Counted from the stretch's first letter, positions 1 through 8,365 are shown. The stretch is DNA of 8,378 nucleotides from Flavobacteriales bacterium (GCA_947460525.1 CANHIV010000023.1:1-8378), one strand, 5' to 3'. Notes: generated by a model not told the origin, from the sequence alone. Program-made: numbers and translations.

Positions 1-2480
1 AACTGCGTCAAACGATTTCCAATCGCTTTGTATCCCTTTACAGAAATAAACTCGCGCAAATCGACCATTTCATCCATTTTATTCTGCGCCTGCTTGAATT
101 TCTTGTTGAAACGAACAAAGATCTTCGGGAAATTCAATGTCGTAGCCAAGGCCAATTTGCTCTTGGGATGCTCAGTAATAAAACGAACCCAGCCTTTGCT
201 TGCTTCAGCCAAGAAACGTTTGACCATCCATTGTTCCTTGTCGCCATCAAAATAAACCGCTGATATAGGTTTATTCGGTAGCCATTTCTCAATGTGAATG
301 GTGGTTTCTTCAAAGTGCATGCTCAATTCTGGCGTCACCAATTGATAATCCCCAGAACTCATCAGAATCAGTAATTTATCATTGGCCAAGAAATCACCAA
401 GACTTTCACCACGGCCTTCATCATTCAATCTTTTAATTGAAGCATCGTACCATAATGTCCTAGCTCCCAATGTACTAACACCTTTCTCTTTAAGCTCAAC
501 TTTCTTAACAGCGTACTTGGTTACGATGTTACCAACTGCGTCACGCCCCTTAACTGCGAGCTGCGCAAAATCGACATCAAAGGTCAATTTCTTGAGCTTA
601 TCCAACGCGCGAAGATGAACTGTTACCACCTCAGCTTCGCCATTGGGATTGGCACTGAAATATACGACTTCACTGCCGGTGGTTCCTTTGGTCAAATCAT
701 ATTCCTTATCTCGGGTGATCGCGGTAACGGCAAATCGCTTCATCATAGCACCGTTTCTACCGTCCTTGTACATCAAGTTGTAGATGGTCCTTTTGTCATC
801 TTTTTTCCAAACCGCGCAATAAATGATATCCTTGCCCACAAATGATTTGGCTGAAATTCGGGTAACAATCATTTTTCCATCTCTGCGGAAAACAATAATA
901 TCATCGATATCTGAACACTCCTCAAGAAATTCGCCTTCGTCGCGTTTCAGACCAGTACCAATAAAACCTTCCGCCTTATTGACAAACAACTTGGCATTGG
1001 CAATGGCCACTTTAGCGGCTTGAACGGTGTCAAAAGTGCGTATTTCAGACTTTCTATCCTTGTTTTTGCCGTATTTGGCCTTGATTTCCTTGAAATAAGC
1101 AATGGCTGTTTCTGTCAATGCATCCAACTTTTCTTGGCAATCATCAATCAAACCGTCCAGTTTTGCAATATGGTCTTCCGCCTTCTTGGCGTCAAATTTA
1201 GAAATCCTTTTGATCTTAATCTCGGTCAATTTCGCTACGTCCTCATCGGTTACTTCGCGAATGAACTGCTTGGTATATGGCTTGAGACCTTTGTGGATCG
1301 TCGCAATAATTTCCTCCCAAGTTTCACATTCTTCAATATCGCGATAGATTCGCTTCTCAATGAAAATCTTTTCCAAAGAAGCAAAATGCCACTCCTCTTT
1401 CAATTCAGAAAGCTCAATAAGCAATTCCAACTTGATCAACTCACGGGTATGCTCTGTACTTTGACGCAACAATTCATCCACACTTAAGAAATGTGGCTTA
1501 TCATTTTCAATAACACAAGAGTTGGGGGAAATGCTCACTTCGCAATCCGTGAATGCAAACAAAGCATCAATGGTTTTATCAGGAGAAACCCCTGGTGCCA
1601 AGTGCACCATGATTTCAACATGCTCTGCCGTGTTGTCCTCAATCTTCTTGATTTTGATTTTGCCTTTGTCATTGGCCTTGAGGATACTATCAATCAAAGA
1701 GGTGGTGGTGGTTCCAAAAGGAATTTCTGTGATAATCAATGATTTTCCAGTGTCATCCTTTTTAATTTTCGCACGACATCGAATCTTGCCACCGCGCAAT
1801 CCGTGGTTGTAATCCGTGCAATCTATCAAACCTCCTGTTGGGAAGTCCGGTTGAATATGGGTCTTTTTGCCTCGCAAAATATCAATGGAGGCATCGATCA
1901 ATTCATTAAAATTGTGAGGCAAAATTTTACAAGCCAAACCCACAGCAATACCTTCAACGCCCAATGCCAGAAGCATCGGGAACTTCATGGGTAAAGTTTC
2001 AGGCTCTTTGTTTCTGCCATCGTAAGACATCAACCATTTGGTGGTTTTGGGGTTGAAGATGACGTCTTGACCAAATTTATTTAAGCGAACTTCGATATAA
2101 CGAGGAGCAGCAGCACTGTCACCTGTGTATATATTTCCCCAGTTTCCTTGGGTATCCAAAAACAAATTCTTCTGACCCAGTTGAACCAAGGCATCACCAA
2201 TAGAAGCGTCACCATGGGGATGGTACTTCATGGTATTACCAATGACGTTGGCCACCTTATTGAAACGACCATCGTCCATTTCCCACAAACTGTGCAAAAT
2301 ACGTCGCTGAACAGGTTTCAAACCATCATTGATGTGAGGTACGGCACGCTCCAGAATTACATAAGAAGCATAATCAAGAAACCAATTTTTGTACAAACCA
2401 TTGACCTCAGTAACACCTGATAACTGCGTATCTTCTGAGGATTGATCTAGATTTTCATTCAATTCGTCCATTTCACTCAT
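1..2480 (-). CDS. parC: DNA topoisomerase IV (gyrase-like) subunit A, 3'-truncated by window edge
   Basis: This is the breakage-reunion subunit of a type IIA topoisomerase. With ParE it passes one DNA duplex through another and decatenates chromosomes. About 826 codons are open from the ATG at 2480 to base 1 with no stop, so only the extreme C-terminus (probably some tens of residues) is missing. Visible landmarks are the HPHGD motif (residues 87-91), the catalytic tyrosine in AAPRYIE (Tyr128), GIAVGLA (177-183) and TEIPFG (251-256). A helical dimerisation region lies at about 330-480, followed by a beta-pinwheel-like C-terminal domain from about 505. I see no canonical GyrA box (QRGGxG); the nearest is [11 protein letters not shown] at 573-583. 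This favours topoisomerase IV over gyrase. The QRDR has the Bacteroidota form, shorter than in E. coli GyrA, with Ala92 where GyrA has Ser83. The gene overlaps parE by ATGA. A second in-frame ATG at 2471 is less likely because it sits 13 bases from the AGGAGG. Confidence 0.95.
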   Translation of the reverse strand, partial: MSEMDELNENLDQSSEDTQLSGVTEVNGLYKNWFLDYASYVILERAVPHINDGLKPVQRRILHSLWEMDDGRFNKVANVIGNTMKYHPHGDASIGDALVQLGQKNLFLDTQGNWGNIYTGDSAAAPRYIEVRLNKFGQDVIFNPKTTKWLMSYDGRNKEPETLPMKFPMLLALGVEGIAVGLACKILPHNFNELIDASIDILRGKKTHIQPDFPTGGLIDCTDYNHGLRGGKIRCRAKIKKDDTGKSLIITEIPFGTTTTSLIDSILKANDKGKIKIKKIEDNTAEHVEIMVHLAPGVSPDKTIDALFAFTDCEVSISPNSCVIENDKPHFLSVDELLRQSTEHTRELIKLELLIELSELKEEWHFASLEKIFIEKRIYRDIEECETWEEIIATIHKGLKPYTKQFIREVTDEDVAKLTEIKIKRISKFDAKKAEDHIAKLDGLIDDCQEKLDALTETAIAYFKEIKAKYGKNKDRKSEIRTFDTVQAAKVAIANAKLFVNKAEGFIGTGLKRDEGEFLEECSDIDDIIVFRRDGKMIVTRISAKSFVGKDIIYCAVWKKDDKRTIYNLMYKDGRNGAMMKRFAVTAITRDKEYDLTKGTTGSEVVYFSANPNGEAEVVTVHLRALDKLKKLTFDVDFAQLAVKGRDAVGNIVTKYAVKKVELKEKGVSTLGARTLWYDASIKRLNDEGRGESLGDFLANDKLLILMSSGDYQLVTPELSMHFEETTIHIEKWLPNKPISAVYFDGDKEQWMVKRFLAEASKGWVRFITEHPKSKLALATTLNFPKIFVRFNKKFKQAQNKMDEMVDLREFISVKGYKAIGNRLTQ

Positions 2481-4351
2481 ATTTCCTCCTCGATTTTTTC
2501 AGATTTCAAAGTATCAATATCATCTTTTTCCACTTTTAGATTGGAGATAATAAACTCCTGTCTGTCCGGTGTGTTCTTGCCCATGTAAAATTCCAATAAA
2601 TCTTTGATGTGCATTTCCTTTCCTATCACAACGGGCTCCAATCGAATATCCGCACCAATGAAGTTTTTAAATTCCTCTGGGGAAATCTCACCCAATCCCT
2701 TGAATCGCGTAATTTCAGGTTTTACGCCCAATTTCTTGATGGCATTGATGCGTTCCTCGTCACTGTAGCAATAAATGGTCTCCTTTTTATTTCTCACACG
2801 GAACAATGGTGTTTGCAGAACATACAAATGTCCAGATTTTACCAAGTCTGGGAAAAACTGCAAAAAGAATGTAATCATCAATAATCGGATGTGCATTCCA
2901 TCCACATCGGCATCTGTAGCCAATACGACATTGTTGTATCGCAAACCTTCCAAACCGTCCTCAATATTTAAAGCTGCCTGAAGAAGATTAAATTCTTCAT
3001 TCTCGTAAACTACTTTTTTGGTTAACCCATAAGTATTCAAAGGTTTACCTTTTAAGGAGAAAACGCTTTGTGTTTGCACATCTCTAGAAATGGTAATCGA
3101 ACCCGATGCCGAATCTCCCTCGGTGATGAACAAGGTCGTCTCCCCTGCTCTATCGTGCTTGTCACCAAAATGCAATTTGCAATCGCGCAACTTTCTATTG
3201 TGCAGGTTGGCTTTCTTGGCCCTTTCTCTCGCCAATTTGGCAATGCCCGCCAATTCTTTTCTTTCTCGCTCACTTTGCAAAATCTTTTTCAAAAGATTTT
3301 GAGCCACTTCAGGGTTTTTATGCAAATAATTGTCCAGCTCCTTGCTCAAGAATTCTTGCACAAAAGCTTTGATTGATTTGCCTTCGGGTTCAATTTCGTT
3401 GGAACCCAACTTTGTTTTGGTCTGGGATTCAAATACTGGCTCAATCACTTTTACCGCAACCGCTGCAACAATACCGGCTCTTATATCTACCGCTTCGTAA
3501 TCTTTTTGATAGAAATCGCGCAGCACTTTTACATAGGCTTCACGAAATGCCGCTTGGTGGGTCCCTCCTTGGGTCGTGTATTGACCATTGACGAAACTAT
3601 AATACTCCTCACCATAACTTTGGGTATGGGTAATGGCTACTTCAATGTCATTGCCTTTGATATGAATAATCGGATACAAAGGATCCTCACTCATATTGGC
3701 ATTTAACAAATCTTGAAGTCCATTCTCTGATTTGTATTTCTGACCATTGAAAACGATGGTCAATCCAGCATTTAAATAACAGTAATTCCAGAGTAACTTC
3801 TCTACGTGTTGAATGCGAAATTGGTAGTTATTGAAAATGGAAGCATCCGCAATAAAAGTCATTGCCGTTCCATCCTTTGAAGTGGACGGTGCTTGCTTGT
3901 AATCCTGTGTTATTTTTCCTTTTTCAAACTCAGCAGCCTTGCTTTGACCTTCCCTGAAACTTTCAACTTTGAAATAACTGCTTAAGGCATTTACAGCTTT
4001 GGTACCTACCCCATTTAATCCTACAGATTTTTTAAAGGCGCGGGAATCATACTTACCACCAGTATTGATTTTGGAAACGCAATCGATCACCTTTCCCAAA
4101 GGAATACCACGACCATAATCCCGAACAGCAACAGTATTGTCCTTGATGGTGATGTCAATGACTTTACCATTGCCCATCACAAATTCATCAATACTGTTGT
4201 CCAATATTTCTTTTAACAATACGTATATACCATCATCATATGAAGAACCATCTCCCAATTTACCGATGTACATACCTGGGCGAAGACGAATATGCTCGTG
4301 CCATTCTAATGACCGGATATTGTCTTCTGTGTAACTTACATTCTCTGCCAT
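2477..4351 (-). CDS. parE: DNA topoisomerase IV subunit B (ATPase/TOPRIM)
   Basis: This is the ATPase subunit of the type IIA topoisomerase, partner of the downstream ParC. Numbered from the ATG at 4351 it has 624 residues, normal for ParE and without the large insertion of some GyrB proteins. The N-terminal GHKL ATPase shows ExxDNSxDE (Glu48, Asp51, Asn52), DYGRGIP (78-84) and GLNGVG (111-116). The transducer domain carries the ATP-contacting QTK loop (310-312). The TOPRIM domain shows TEGDSASG (Glu411) and the acidic triad DADVD (480-484), which binds Mg2+. The conserved RFKGLGE (549-555) lies near the C-terminus. An in-frame ATG at 4408 would add 19 residues (start [10 protein letters not shown]). 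I prefer 4351 because [17 protein letters not shown] matches how related Bacteroidota ParE proteins begin and the extension looks unconserved. The stop overlaps the parC start (ATGA). Confidence 0.95.
   Translation of the reverse strand: MAENVSYTEDNIRSLEWHEHIRLRPGMYIGKLGDGSSYDDGIYVLLKEILDNSIDEFVMGNGKVIDITIKDNTVAVRDYGRGIPLGKVIDCVSKINTGGKYDSRAFKKSVGLNGVGTKAVNALSSYFKVESFREGQSKAAEFEKGKITQDYKQAPSTSKDGTAMTFIADASIFNNYQFRIQHVEKLLWNYCYLNAGLTIVFNGQKYKSENGLQDLLNANMSEDPLYPIIHIKGNDIEVAITHTQSYGEEYYSFVNGQYTTQGGTHQAAFREAYVKVLRDFYQKDYEAVDIRAGIVAAVAVKVIEPVFESQTKTKLGSNEIEPEGKSIKAFVQEFLSKELDNYLHKNPEVAQNLLKKILQSERERKELAGIAKLARERAKKANLHNRKLRDCKLHFGDKHDRAGETTLFITEGDSASGSITISRDVQTQSVFSLKGKPLNTYGLTKKVVYENEEFNLLQAALNIEDGLEGLRYNNVVLATDADVDGMHIRLLMITFFLQFFPDLVKSGHLYVLQTPLFRVRNKKETIYCYSDEERINAIKKLGVKPEITRFKGLGEISPEEFKNFIGADIRLEPVVIGKEMHIKDLLEFYMGKNTPDRQEFIISNLKVEKDDIDTLKSEKIEEEI
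2485..2490 (-). promoter_or_regulatory. AGGAGG Shine-Dalgarno-like site for parC
   Basis: On the minus strand AGGAGG ends four bases before the parC ATG at 2480. It lies inside the last codons of parE, where it helps encode the Glu-Glu-Glu-Ile tail. The match is perfect and supports the 2480 start. Bacteroidota genes mostly lack such sites, so this may be real coupling between parE and parC or simply a by-product of GAG-GAG codons. No comparable site is seen before the other genes of the window. Confidence 0.5.
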
Positions 4352-4474
4352 CTTTTCAAAGTTGTCGAAACCACGAAAGTATTGTGGATAGTGGGTTTGA
4401 TGATTCACATTCGCTTTTTTTTATTAACATCGGCACGAGCTATTTCTTTACGTCGCATATTCGCTATCTCAACC
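4352..4474. promoter_or_regulatory. divergent intergenic region between parE and the oxidase-led cluster
   Basis: This 123 bp stretch is the only non-coding gap in the window and must hold the promoters for both divergent units, if they are not further inside the genes. It contains a run of eight T at 4415-4422 in an AT-rich core. I could not place a full Bacteroidota promoter (TTG ... TAnnTTTG) on either strand. The best partial match is TACTTTCG on the minus strand (4374-4381), with one mismatch and no properly spaced TTG. If parE started at 4408 the gap would shrink to 66 bp. Confidence 0.5.
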
Positions 4475-5866
4475 ATGGAAAATTCTGAAAACAGCAAATT
4501 GTACACCCGACAAGAGGTCCTTCGTTTGGTAGGTTTGGGAATTCCCGGCCTCCTTATGTCCATTTCGGCCCTTACTTCTTGCTCTAAGTTTCCGATGCCT
4601 GATAAAAATTTTTCAGGTACTGTTGGAATTGTTGGTGGTGGAATCGCAGGTCTATATGCCGGATACATGCTCCAACAACAGGGCATTTCTGTCATGATTT
4701 ATGAAGCATCCGACCGAAAAGGTGGTCGTATTCGTTCTCAATCCGACCTAATCGACCATCCAGTGGAATGGGGAGCCCATCGAATTTGGGGTGAGAATCA
4801 TGCGCTATTTCAGTTGCTCACCGCCAATGGTGTGGAATGGGTGGATCAAGCCATTCAAGATTACGCTTATGTGGAGGGCTTTTGGCTGAGTGAAGCGATA
4901 ATGGGTGATCAGCAATCTGTTAAGAAATTAAATAGCATCATTGATGGCCTGAAAACTTATGAAGGTGCTGACATGTCCGCCAATTTGTACGCTACCATTA
5001 AAGGTTTGCCTGCTTCAACCCAACCTATTTGGAATGCCCGGTTGGGCATAAAGAATGGCGCGACAACTGACATTATGGGGATTGAAGGTATAGCATCTAG
5101 CATTCAAAATGCATCCTCAGGAACCCATGAACGTTTGGTAAGAAGTGGCGATTTGGAATCTTTGATTCTTAGCACATTTAGAGATGTGCCCATTACCTAC
5201 TCTACTCCTATTGCAGATGTTGATTATTCGGGAAGTAAAGTAGTCCTTACGGATACCAATGGTGTTGAATGGAAACATGACAAGGTATTGGTCACCGCAC
5301 CTATACCCATATTAAAAAACAATATTCAATTTTACCCCACGCTACCGTCAAAAGCACAAGCAGCGATTGACGGTACTTCTATGCGCGGTGGATTGCAAGT
5401 CTTGCTTACTTTCAATCAAAGATTTTGGCCGGGTGACGCCAAGCGACTTCAAATGGATGGACTTTGTCCCAATTTTGAGGTCATCGGTTCAGGCGGAAGA
5501 TCCAATCAGAATCTAAATTTGATGGCCAATTTGTTTGGCACAGCATACGAAACAGCCTTAGAAGGTCCGATGCCTATTGTTCCTGCATTGCTTCAACAAT
5601 TGGATACCTATTACGGAGATAATATTGCCACCAACTCCTGGGTTAATTCAGAATCTTATGATTGGGGACAGGACCCCTGGATCCAAGGGACACAAAGCTA
5701 CAGTCCTGTGGGAGGAAGCGAAGTTAGATATGGCTTTGCCGAAAGCGTGAACCAAAAGCTATATTGGGCAGGCGAAGCAACGCATACCGAGGGACATCAT
5801 GGCACCATTCATGGCGCCATGGAGACAGCAGTGAGAGCCGTTCAACAAATTCTTGAAGAGGCATGA
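4475..5866 (+). CDS. predicted FAD-dependent amine oxidase-like lipoprotein
   Basis: This is a flavoprotein of the amine oxidase (MAO/LSD1/phytoene desaturase-like) superfamily, 463 residues from the ATG at 4475. The dinucleotide-binding site is GGGIAG (54-59), with ribose-binding Glu77 in YEAS and GGR at 83-85. WGAHRI follows at 99-104. The C-terminal FAD motif is YWAGEATH (430-437), followed by HGTIHGAMETA. The N-terminus has a hydrophobic segment (about 16-34) ending in the lipobox LTSC (33-36), so it is probably a lipidated envelope protein anchored by Cys36. The lead-in TRQEVLR resembles a Tat motif lacking its second arginine. The lysine that lies next to flavin N5 in LSD1/MAO aligns with Gln308, so oxidase activity on amines is uncertain and the substrate is unknown. 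A TTG at 4382 would extend the frame but breaks the signal-peptide layout. The stop overlaps the next gene by ATGA, implying co-expression. Confidence 0.85.
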   Translation: MENSENSKLYTRQEVLRLVGLGIPGLLMSISALTSCSKFPMPDKNFSGTVGIVGGGIAGLYAGYMLQQQGISVMIYEASDRKGGRIRSQSDLIDHPVEWGAHRIWGENHALFQLLTANGVEWVDQAIQDYAYVEGFWLSEAIMGDQQSVKKLNSIIDGLKTYEGADMSANLYATIKGLPASTQPIWNARLGIKNGATTDIMGIEGIASSIQNASSGTHERLVRSGDLESLILSTFRDVPITYSTPIADVDYSGSKVVLTDTNGVEWKHDKVLVTAPIPILKNNIQFYPTLPSKAQAAIDGTSMRGGLQVLLTFNQRFWPGDAKRLQMDGLCPNFEVIGSGGRSNQNLNLMANLFGTAYETALEGPMPIVPALLQQLDTYYGDNIATNSWVNSESYDWGQDPWIQGTQSYSPVGGSEVRYGFAESVNQKLYWAGEATHTEGHHGTIHGAMETAVRAVQQILEEA

Positions 5867-6615
5867 AGAAGCTAACTACTCTATTATTGCTGTTCATTTC
5901 TTTGGGTACTTGGGGGCAATGGTCTGCTGATATCAGGTACCAGTTTTTTCAAAACGCTCAAGTCAATCGAGCTGTTGAAGCAATGAATTTATCTCATTCC
6001 TTTTTGAATGAAGGAACGCAATATGTTCATCATGGATATGGGATTGCTTTGAATAAGTATTTTAAAATTTCAGGACCCCGAGGTGTTTATGTTCGTTTGG
6101 AAATGCCTTACCAACGTCTGGACCAATGGAGCCAATGGGGAACGGTCAATAGAAAATTCAATACCTCTCAATTGGGAATCAACGCCCAACTGATTTTTAA
6201 TCCCAAAGCCATCAAAGGCAAAATGACGACAGGTCCATTGGGGCCTCGTTTTTACTTTATGGCTGGTGCAGGATATCATTTTTGGCAAAGCCAAGTCAAA
6301 GTGAACGGTGAAGTTTCGTACAAAAGTTTGCGACAAGCCTTTCCATCCTTCTCAGTTGGGATGGGACACCGCATGTTTTTGGTGGGACAGCGCTGTGTAC
6401 TTTCACCCTTTTTAAATCTGCAAATGACCCCAGCCTGGGATAGCAAAGACATGCAGAAAGCCATTTCAGGAACGGCTTGGAGCAATGTCAATACCAGTAT
6501 TGCATGGCAAAGTCAATTGGGTGTTGAGGCCACAATATTGAAAAAGGAGAGAAAACGCAGGGGCCTATTAAAAAGTCTATTCCATAGAAAAGTAAAATCT
6601 GCCACCGACATTTGA
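5863..6615 (+). CDS. secreted, probable outer-membrane beta-barrel-like protein, function unknown
   Basis: This 250-residue protein is not one I recognise as a named family. It opens with a clear Sec signal peptide (MKK, hydrophobic 4-14, likely cleavage near GTWG/Q at 18-19). The mature part is rich in alternating aromatic/hydrophobic strands such as RGVYVRLEMPY (73-83), RFYFMAGAGYHFW (129-141) and a final strand SIAWQSQLGVEATIL (212-226). This is the look of a small outer-membrane or periplasmic beta-barrel. Unusually, it does not end on the last strand: a very basic tail (227-250, ten Lys/Arg) follows, including KKERKRR. Its ATG lies within the stop of the upstream oxidase (ATGA) and its TGA shares a base with the xseA ATG, so all three are probably translated from one mRNA. 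Localisation is inferred from composition only. Confidence 0.7.
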   Translation: MKKLTTLLLLFISLGTWGQWSADIRYQFFQNAQVNRAVEAMNLSHSFLNEGTQYVHHGYGIALNKYFKISGPRGVYVRLEMPYQRLDQWSQWGTVNRKFNTSQLGINAQLIFNPKAIKGKMTTGPLGPRFYFMAGAGYHFWQSQVKVNGEVSYKSLRQAFPSFSVGMGHRMFLVGQRCVLSPFLNLQMTPAWDSKDMQKAISGTAWSNVNTSIAWQSQLGVEATILKKERKRRGLLKSLFHRKVKSATDI

Positions 6616-8024
6616 TGATTCGTCTTTCTGAACTTACATCACTCATTCAAAAGTCTATTGAGCAAACTTTTCGCTCACAAATTTTTGATGTCATTGCTGA
6701 AATTGGGCAGGTCAACATTAAGCCTGAAAAGAAGCAAGCTTTCTTTGAATTGGTCGAAAAGGATGTATCGCAGAATGGTTTTAAATCGAGATTGAGCGCC
6801 AATTTGTGGCGAAAATTTGAGGTGATACAAGAATTTGAAACGGCAACGCAGCAAAGGTTGCGCGCGGGAATGGAAATTCTTTTTAAGCTTCAAATTCAAT
6901 TTCATCCCGTATATGGCCTGAGTGCTGAAATTATTCACATCGATCCTCAATATACCATTGGGGCATTGGCCCAAGCCAAAGAAAAAACAATCTTGCAATT
7001 GTTGGCCAAACATCCTGACAAGGTGCAACGCATCGATGGCCAACTCCATTCATTCAATCAAACACTATCACTGCCTTTGGTGATCAAAAATATTGCTTTG
7101 ATTACTGCACAGCAAGCCGAGGGGGGTATTGACTTTTTGCATGAGTTGCAGAACAATCGATTTCAATACCAATGGAACATCACGCCATTTTTTGCTACAA
7201 TGCAAGGCGATCTGGCACCAGAAAGTATTAAAAATGCGATCGTCCAAATTTTCAACCACCAGGAGAAATTTGATATCATCGCCATTGTTCGAGGGGGAGG
7301 TGCCGCTCTAGACCTCCATGCTTTTGACCATTTTAAGTTGGCAGAGATTGTGGCCAGATGTCCCATTCCCATTTTTACGGGAATCGGACATACCCGAAAT
7401 ATCTCATTGGTAGACGAATTGGCCTTTGCGCATTTTAAAGCACCAACAAAAGTGGCGGAAGAATTGGTGCATCACAATGCACAATTCGAAAATCAGATGA
7501 TTCAAAAACTGAATGCGGTTTTTGAAACCTGCACTTTGAAAATCGAAGAACACCGAAATGAACTTCAAATGACCGCTCTGTCATTTAGTGTAGAACCCCA
7601 TACCCTACTTCGCCAACATGCGGAATGGCTGGGGCAATTGAAAAACAACATCGTGAATTTTTCCATTCGTTCAATGGCGCAAAAGAGAAACAAATTGGAA
7701 TTGACTTATTTGCCTATTCGACATTTTGCCAATAACAAATTGAAACTCGCCAGTCAAAATCTTCATCCTATCATTGACATGCTGGTGAAGAATGCTCAAC
7801 ATAAAATTGCCAATGGAAAGCAACTATTGAATCTTGTAGAAAAAACCATTGAATCCAAAGATCCTCAAGTATGGATTCAAAAAGGATATGCGAGAATTTC
7901 TTCCAATGGCAAATTTGTTAGTTCGATACACGAAATTGATCCCAATCTAGCATTGTCCATCGAAATGAAAGATGGGAAAATTAAAACAACCGTTCAATCT
8001 ATTGAAGAATATGGAAAACAATAA
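6615..8024 (+). CDS. xseA: exodeoxyribonuclease VII large subunit
   Basis: XseA is the catalytic subunit of ExoVII, which degrades single-stranded DNA from either end to oligonucleotides and acts in repair and recombination. The 469-residue protein has an N-terminal OB-fold (about 1-105). The catalytic core includes ALITAQQAEGGIDFL (Asp173), VRGGG (225-229, Arg226), GIGHTRN (256-262, His259) and KAPTKVAEELV (275-285). A long helical C-terminal part (about 286-405) is expected to carry XseB subunits. The residue aligned with E. coli Asp241 is Asn262, while the other three positions I recall as important (Asp155, Arg205, His238) are kept. The start is taken as ATG 6615, which makes TGATG with the preceding stop. 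A TTG at 6612 would add one residue and is less likely. The gene overlaps xseB by 14 bases. Confidence 0.95.
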   Translation: MIRLSELTSLIQKSIEQTFRSQIFDVIAEIGQVNIKPEKKQAFFELVEKDVSQNGFKSRLSANLWRKFEVIQEFETATQQRLRAGMEILFKLQIQFHPVYGLSAEIIHIDPQYTIGALAQAKEKTILQLLAKHPDKVQRIDGQLHSFNQTLSLPLVIKNIALITAQQAEGGIDFLHELQNNRFQYQWNITPFFATMQGDLAPESIKNAIVQIFNHQEKFDIIAIVRGGGAALDLHAFDHFKLAEIVARCPIPIFTGIGHTRNISLVDELAFAHFKAPTKVAEELVHHNAQFENQMIQKLNAVFETCTLKIEEHRNELQMTALSFSVEPHTLLRQHAEWLGQLKNNIVNFSIRSMAQKRNKLELTYLPIRHFANNKLKLASQNLHPIIDMLVKNAQHKIANGKQLLNLVEKTIESKDPQVWIQKGYARISSNGKFVSSIHEIDPNLALSIEMKDGKIKTTVQSIEEYGKQ

Positions 8025-8235
8025 TCCTTCGTTACCTGCTACTTATGAAGCTGCTTATGATGAATTGCTTCAAATAGCAAAAGCCATTGAGAGTGATGAA
8101 ATCTCAATAGATGCATTGTCAACACAAGTAGCCAGAGCCGCGTTGTTGGTGAACTTTTGTCAAGAAAAATTGAGACAAGCTGAAAAGGATGTGGCCAGTG
8201 TCATTGATCAAATGAAGCCGAATCAAGGCGCATGA
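8011..8235 (+). CDS. xseB: exodeoxyribonuclease VII small subunit
   Basis: XseB is the small helical subunit that packs on the XseA C-terminal helices to form active ExoVII. The 74-residue product is of typical family length. It shows the family pattern: TYEAAYDELLQIAKAIES (11-28), then the DEISIDAL turn (29-36), then a second helix with CQEKLRQAEKDV (50-61). I chose the ATG at 8011. It lies 14 bases inside the xseA end and gives the usual short N-terminus. An upstream ATG at 7972 would add 13 residues unlike the family. Its stop overlaps the following start by ATGA, so expression of the next gene is likely coupled. Placement straight after xseA is the common arrangement and confirms both calls. 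Confidence 0.93.
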   Translation: MENNNPSLPATYEAAYDELLQIAKAIESDEISIDALSTQVARAALLVNFCQEKLRQAEKDVASVIDQMKPNQGA

Positions 8236-8365
8236 TTTTTCTGTTTTTTATCATCGCCATGCTATATGCATCTGCCGGTTTTGGTGGAGGTAGCATGTAT
8301 TTGGCCGTTTTGAATTCCGTTTTTCCTTTAGCAGGCGTTGGCAATAAAGTGCACGGACTGTTGTG
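8232..8365 (+). CDS. TauE/SafE (TSUP) family membrane transporter, 5' fragment
   Basis: Only the first 44 codons are present. They encode a hydrophobic first membrane helix (MIFLFFIIAML) followed by YASAGFGGGSMYLAVL, which matches the glycine-rich start of TSUP (TauE/SafE, formerly DUF81) proteins, a family of sulfite/organosulfonate and other anion transporters. The frame ends in TGA at 8364-8366, but the A of that codon is the first base of an Illumina adapter, so the stop is artificial. The real gene should continue for roughly 200 or more codons. The last genuine bases (TG) would fit a Cys codon after HGLL, giving the GLLC seen at this point in relatives as I recall them (inference). The start overlaps the xseB stop by ATGA, making it the fifth gene of the cluster. 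The substrate cannot be predicted. Confidence 0.7.

Noticed and set aside
28..4334. Many plus-strand open frames of 60-155 codons opposite parC and parE, the longest at 1020-1487
   Set aside because: They lie antisense to two intact, highly conserved topoisomerase genes, have no recognisable motifs and show only out-of-frame composition.
4374..4381. Minus-strand TACTTTCG as a Bacteroidota -7 promoter element for parE
   Set aside because: It has one mismatch to TAnnTTTG and no TTG at the expected distance upstream; too weak to list as a feature.
4352..4408. ParE start at ATG 4408 (643 residues)
   Set aside because: The 19 extra residues do not resemble the family start, and [10 protein letters not shown] at 4351 does; kept only as an alternative.
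4382..4474. TTG start at 4382 for the oxidase
   Set aside because: It would place about 31 extra residues before a good signal peptide and would run through the divergent promoter region.
6675..7372. Minus-strand frames opposite xseA (124, 63 and 69 codons)
   Set aside because: They are shadows of a conserved gene, with no start context or family similarity.
7972..8010. ATG 7972 as the xseB start
   Set aside because: It adds 13 residues read from within xseA that do not match XseB; ATG 8011 gives the normal length.
1..8365. CRISPR array, tRNA/rRNA, insertion sequence, toxin-antitoxin pair or phage gene
   Set aside because: I looked and found no direct-repeat arrays, cloverleaf sequences, transposase motifs or inverted-repeat termini; nearly all bases are accounted for by the listed genes.
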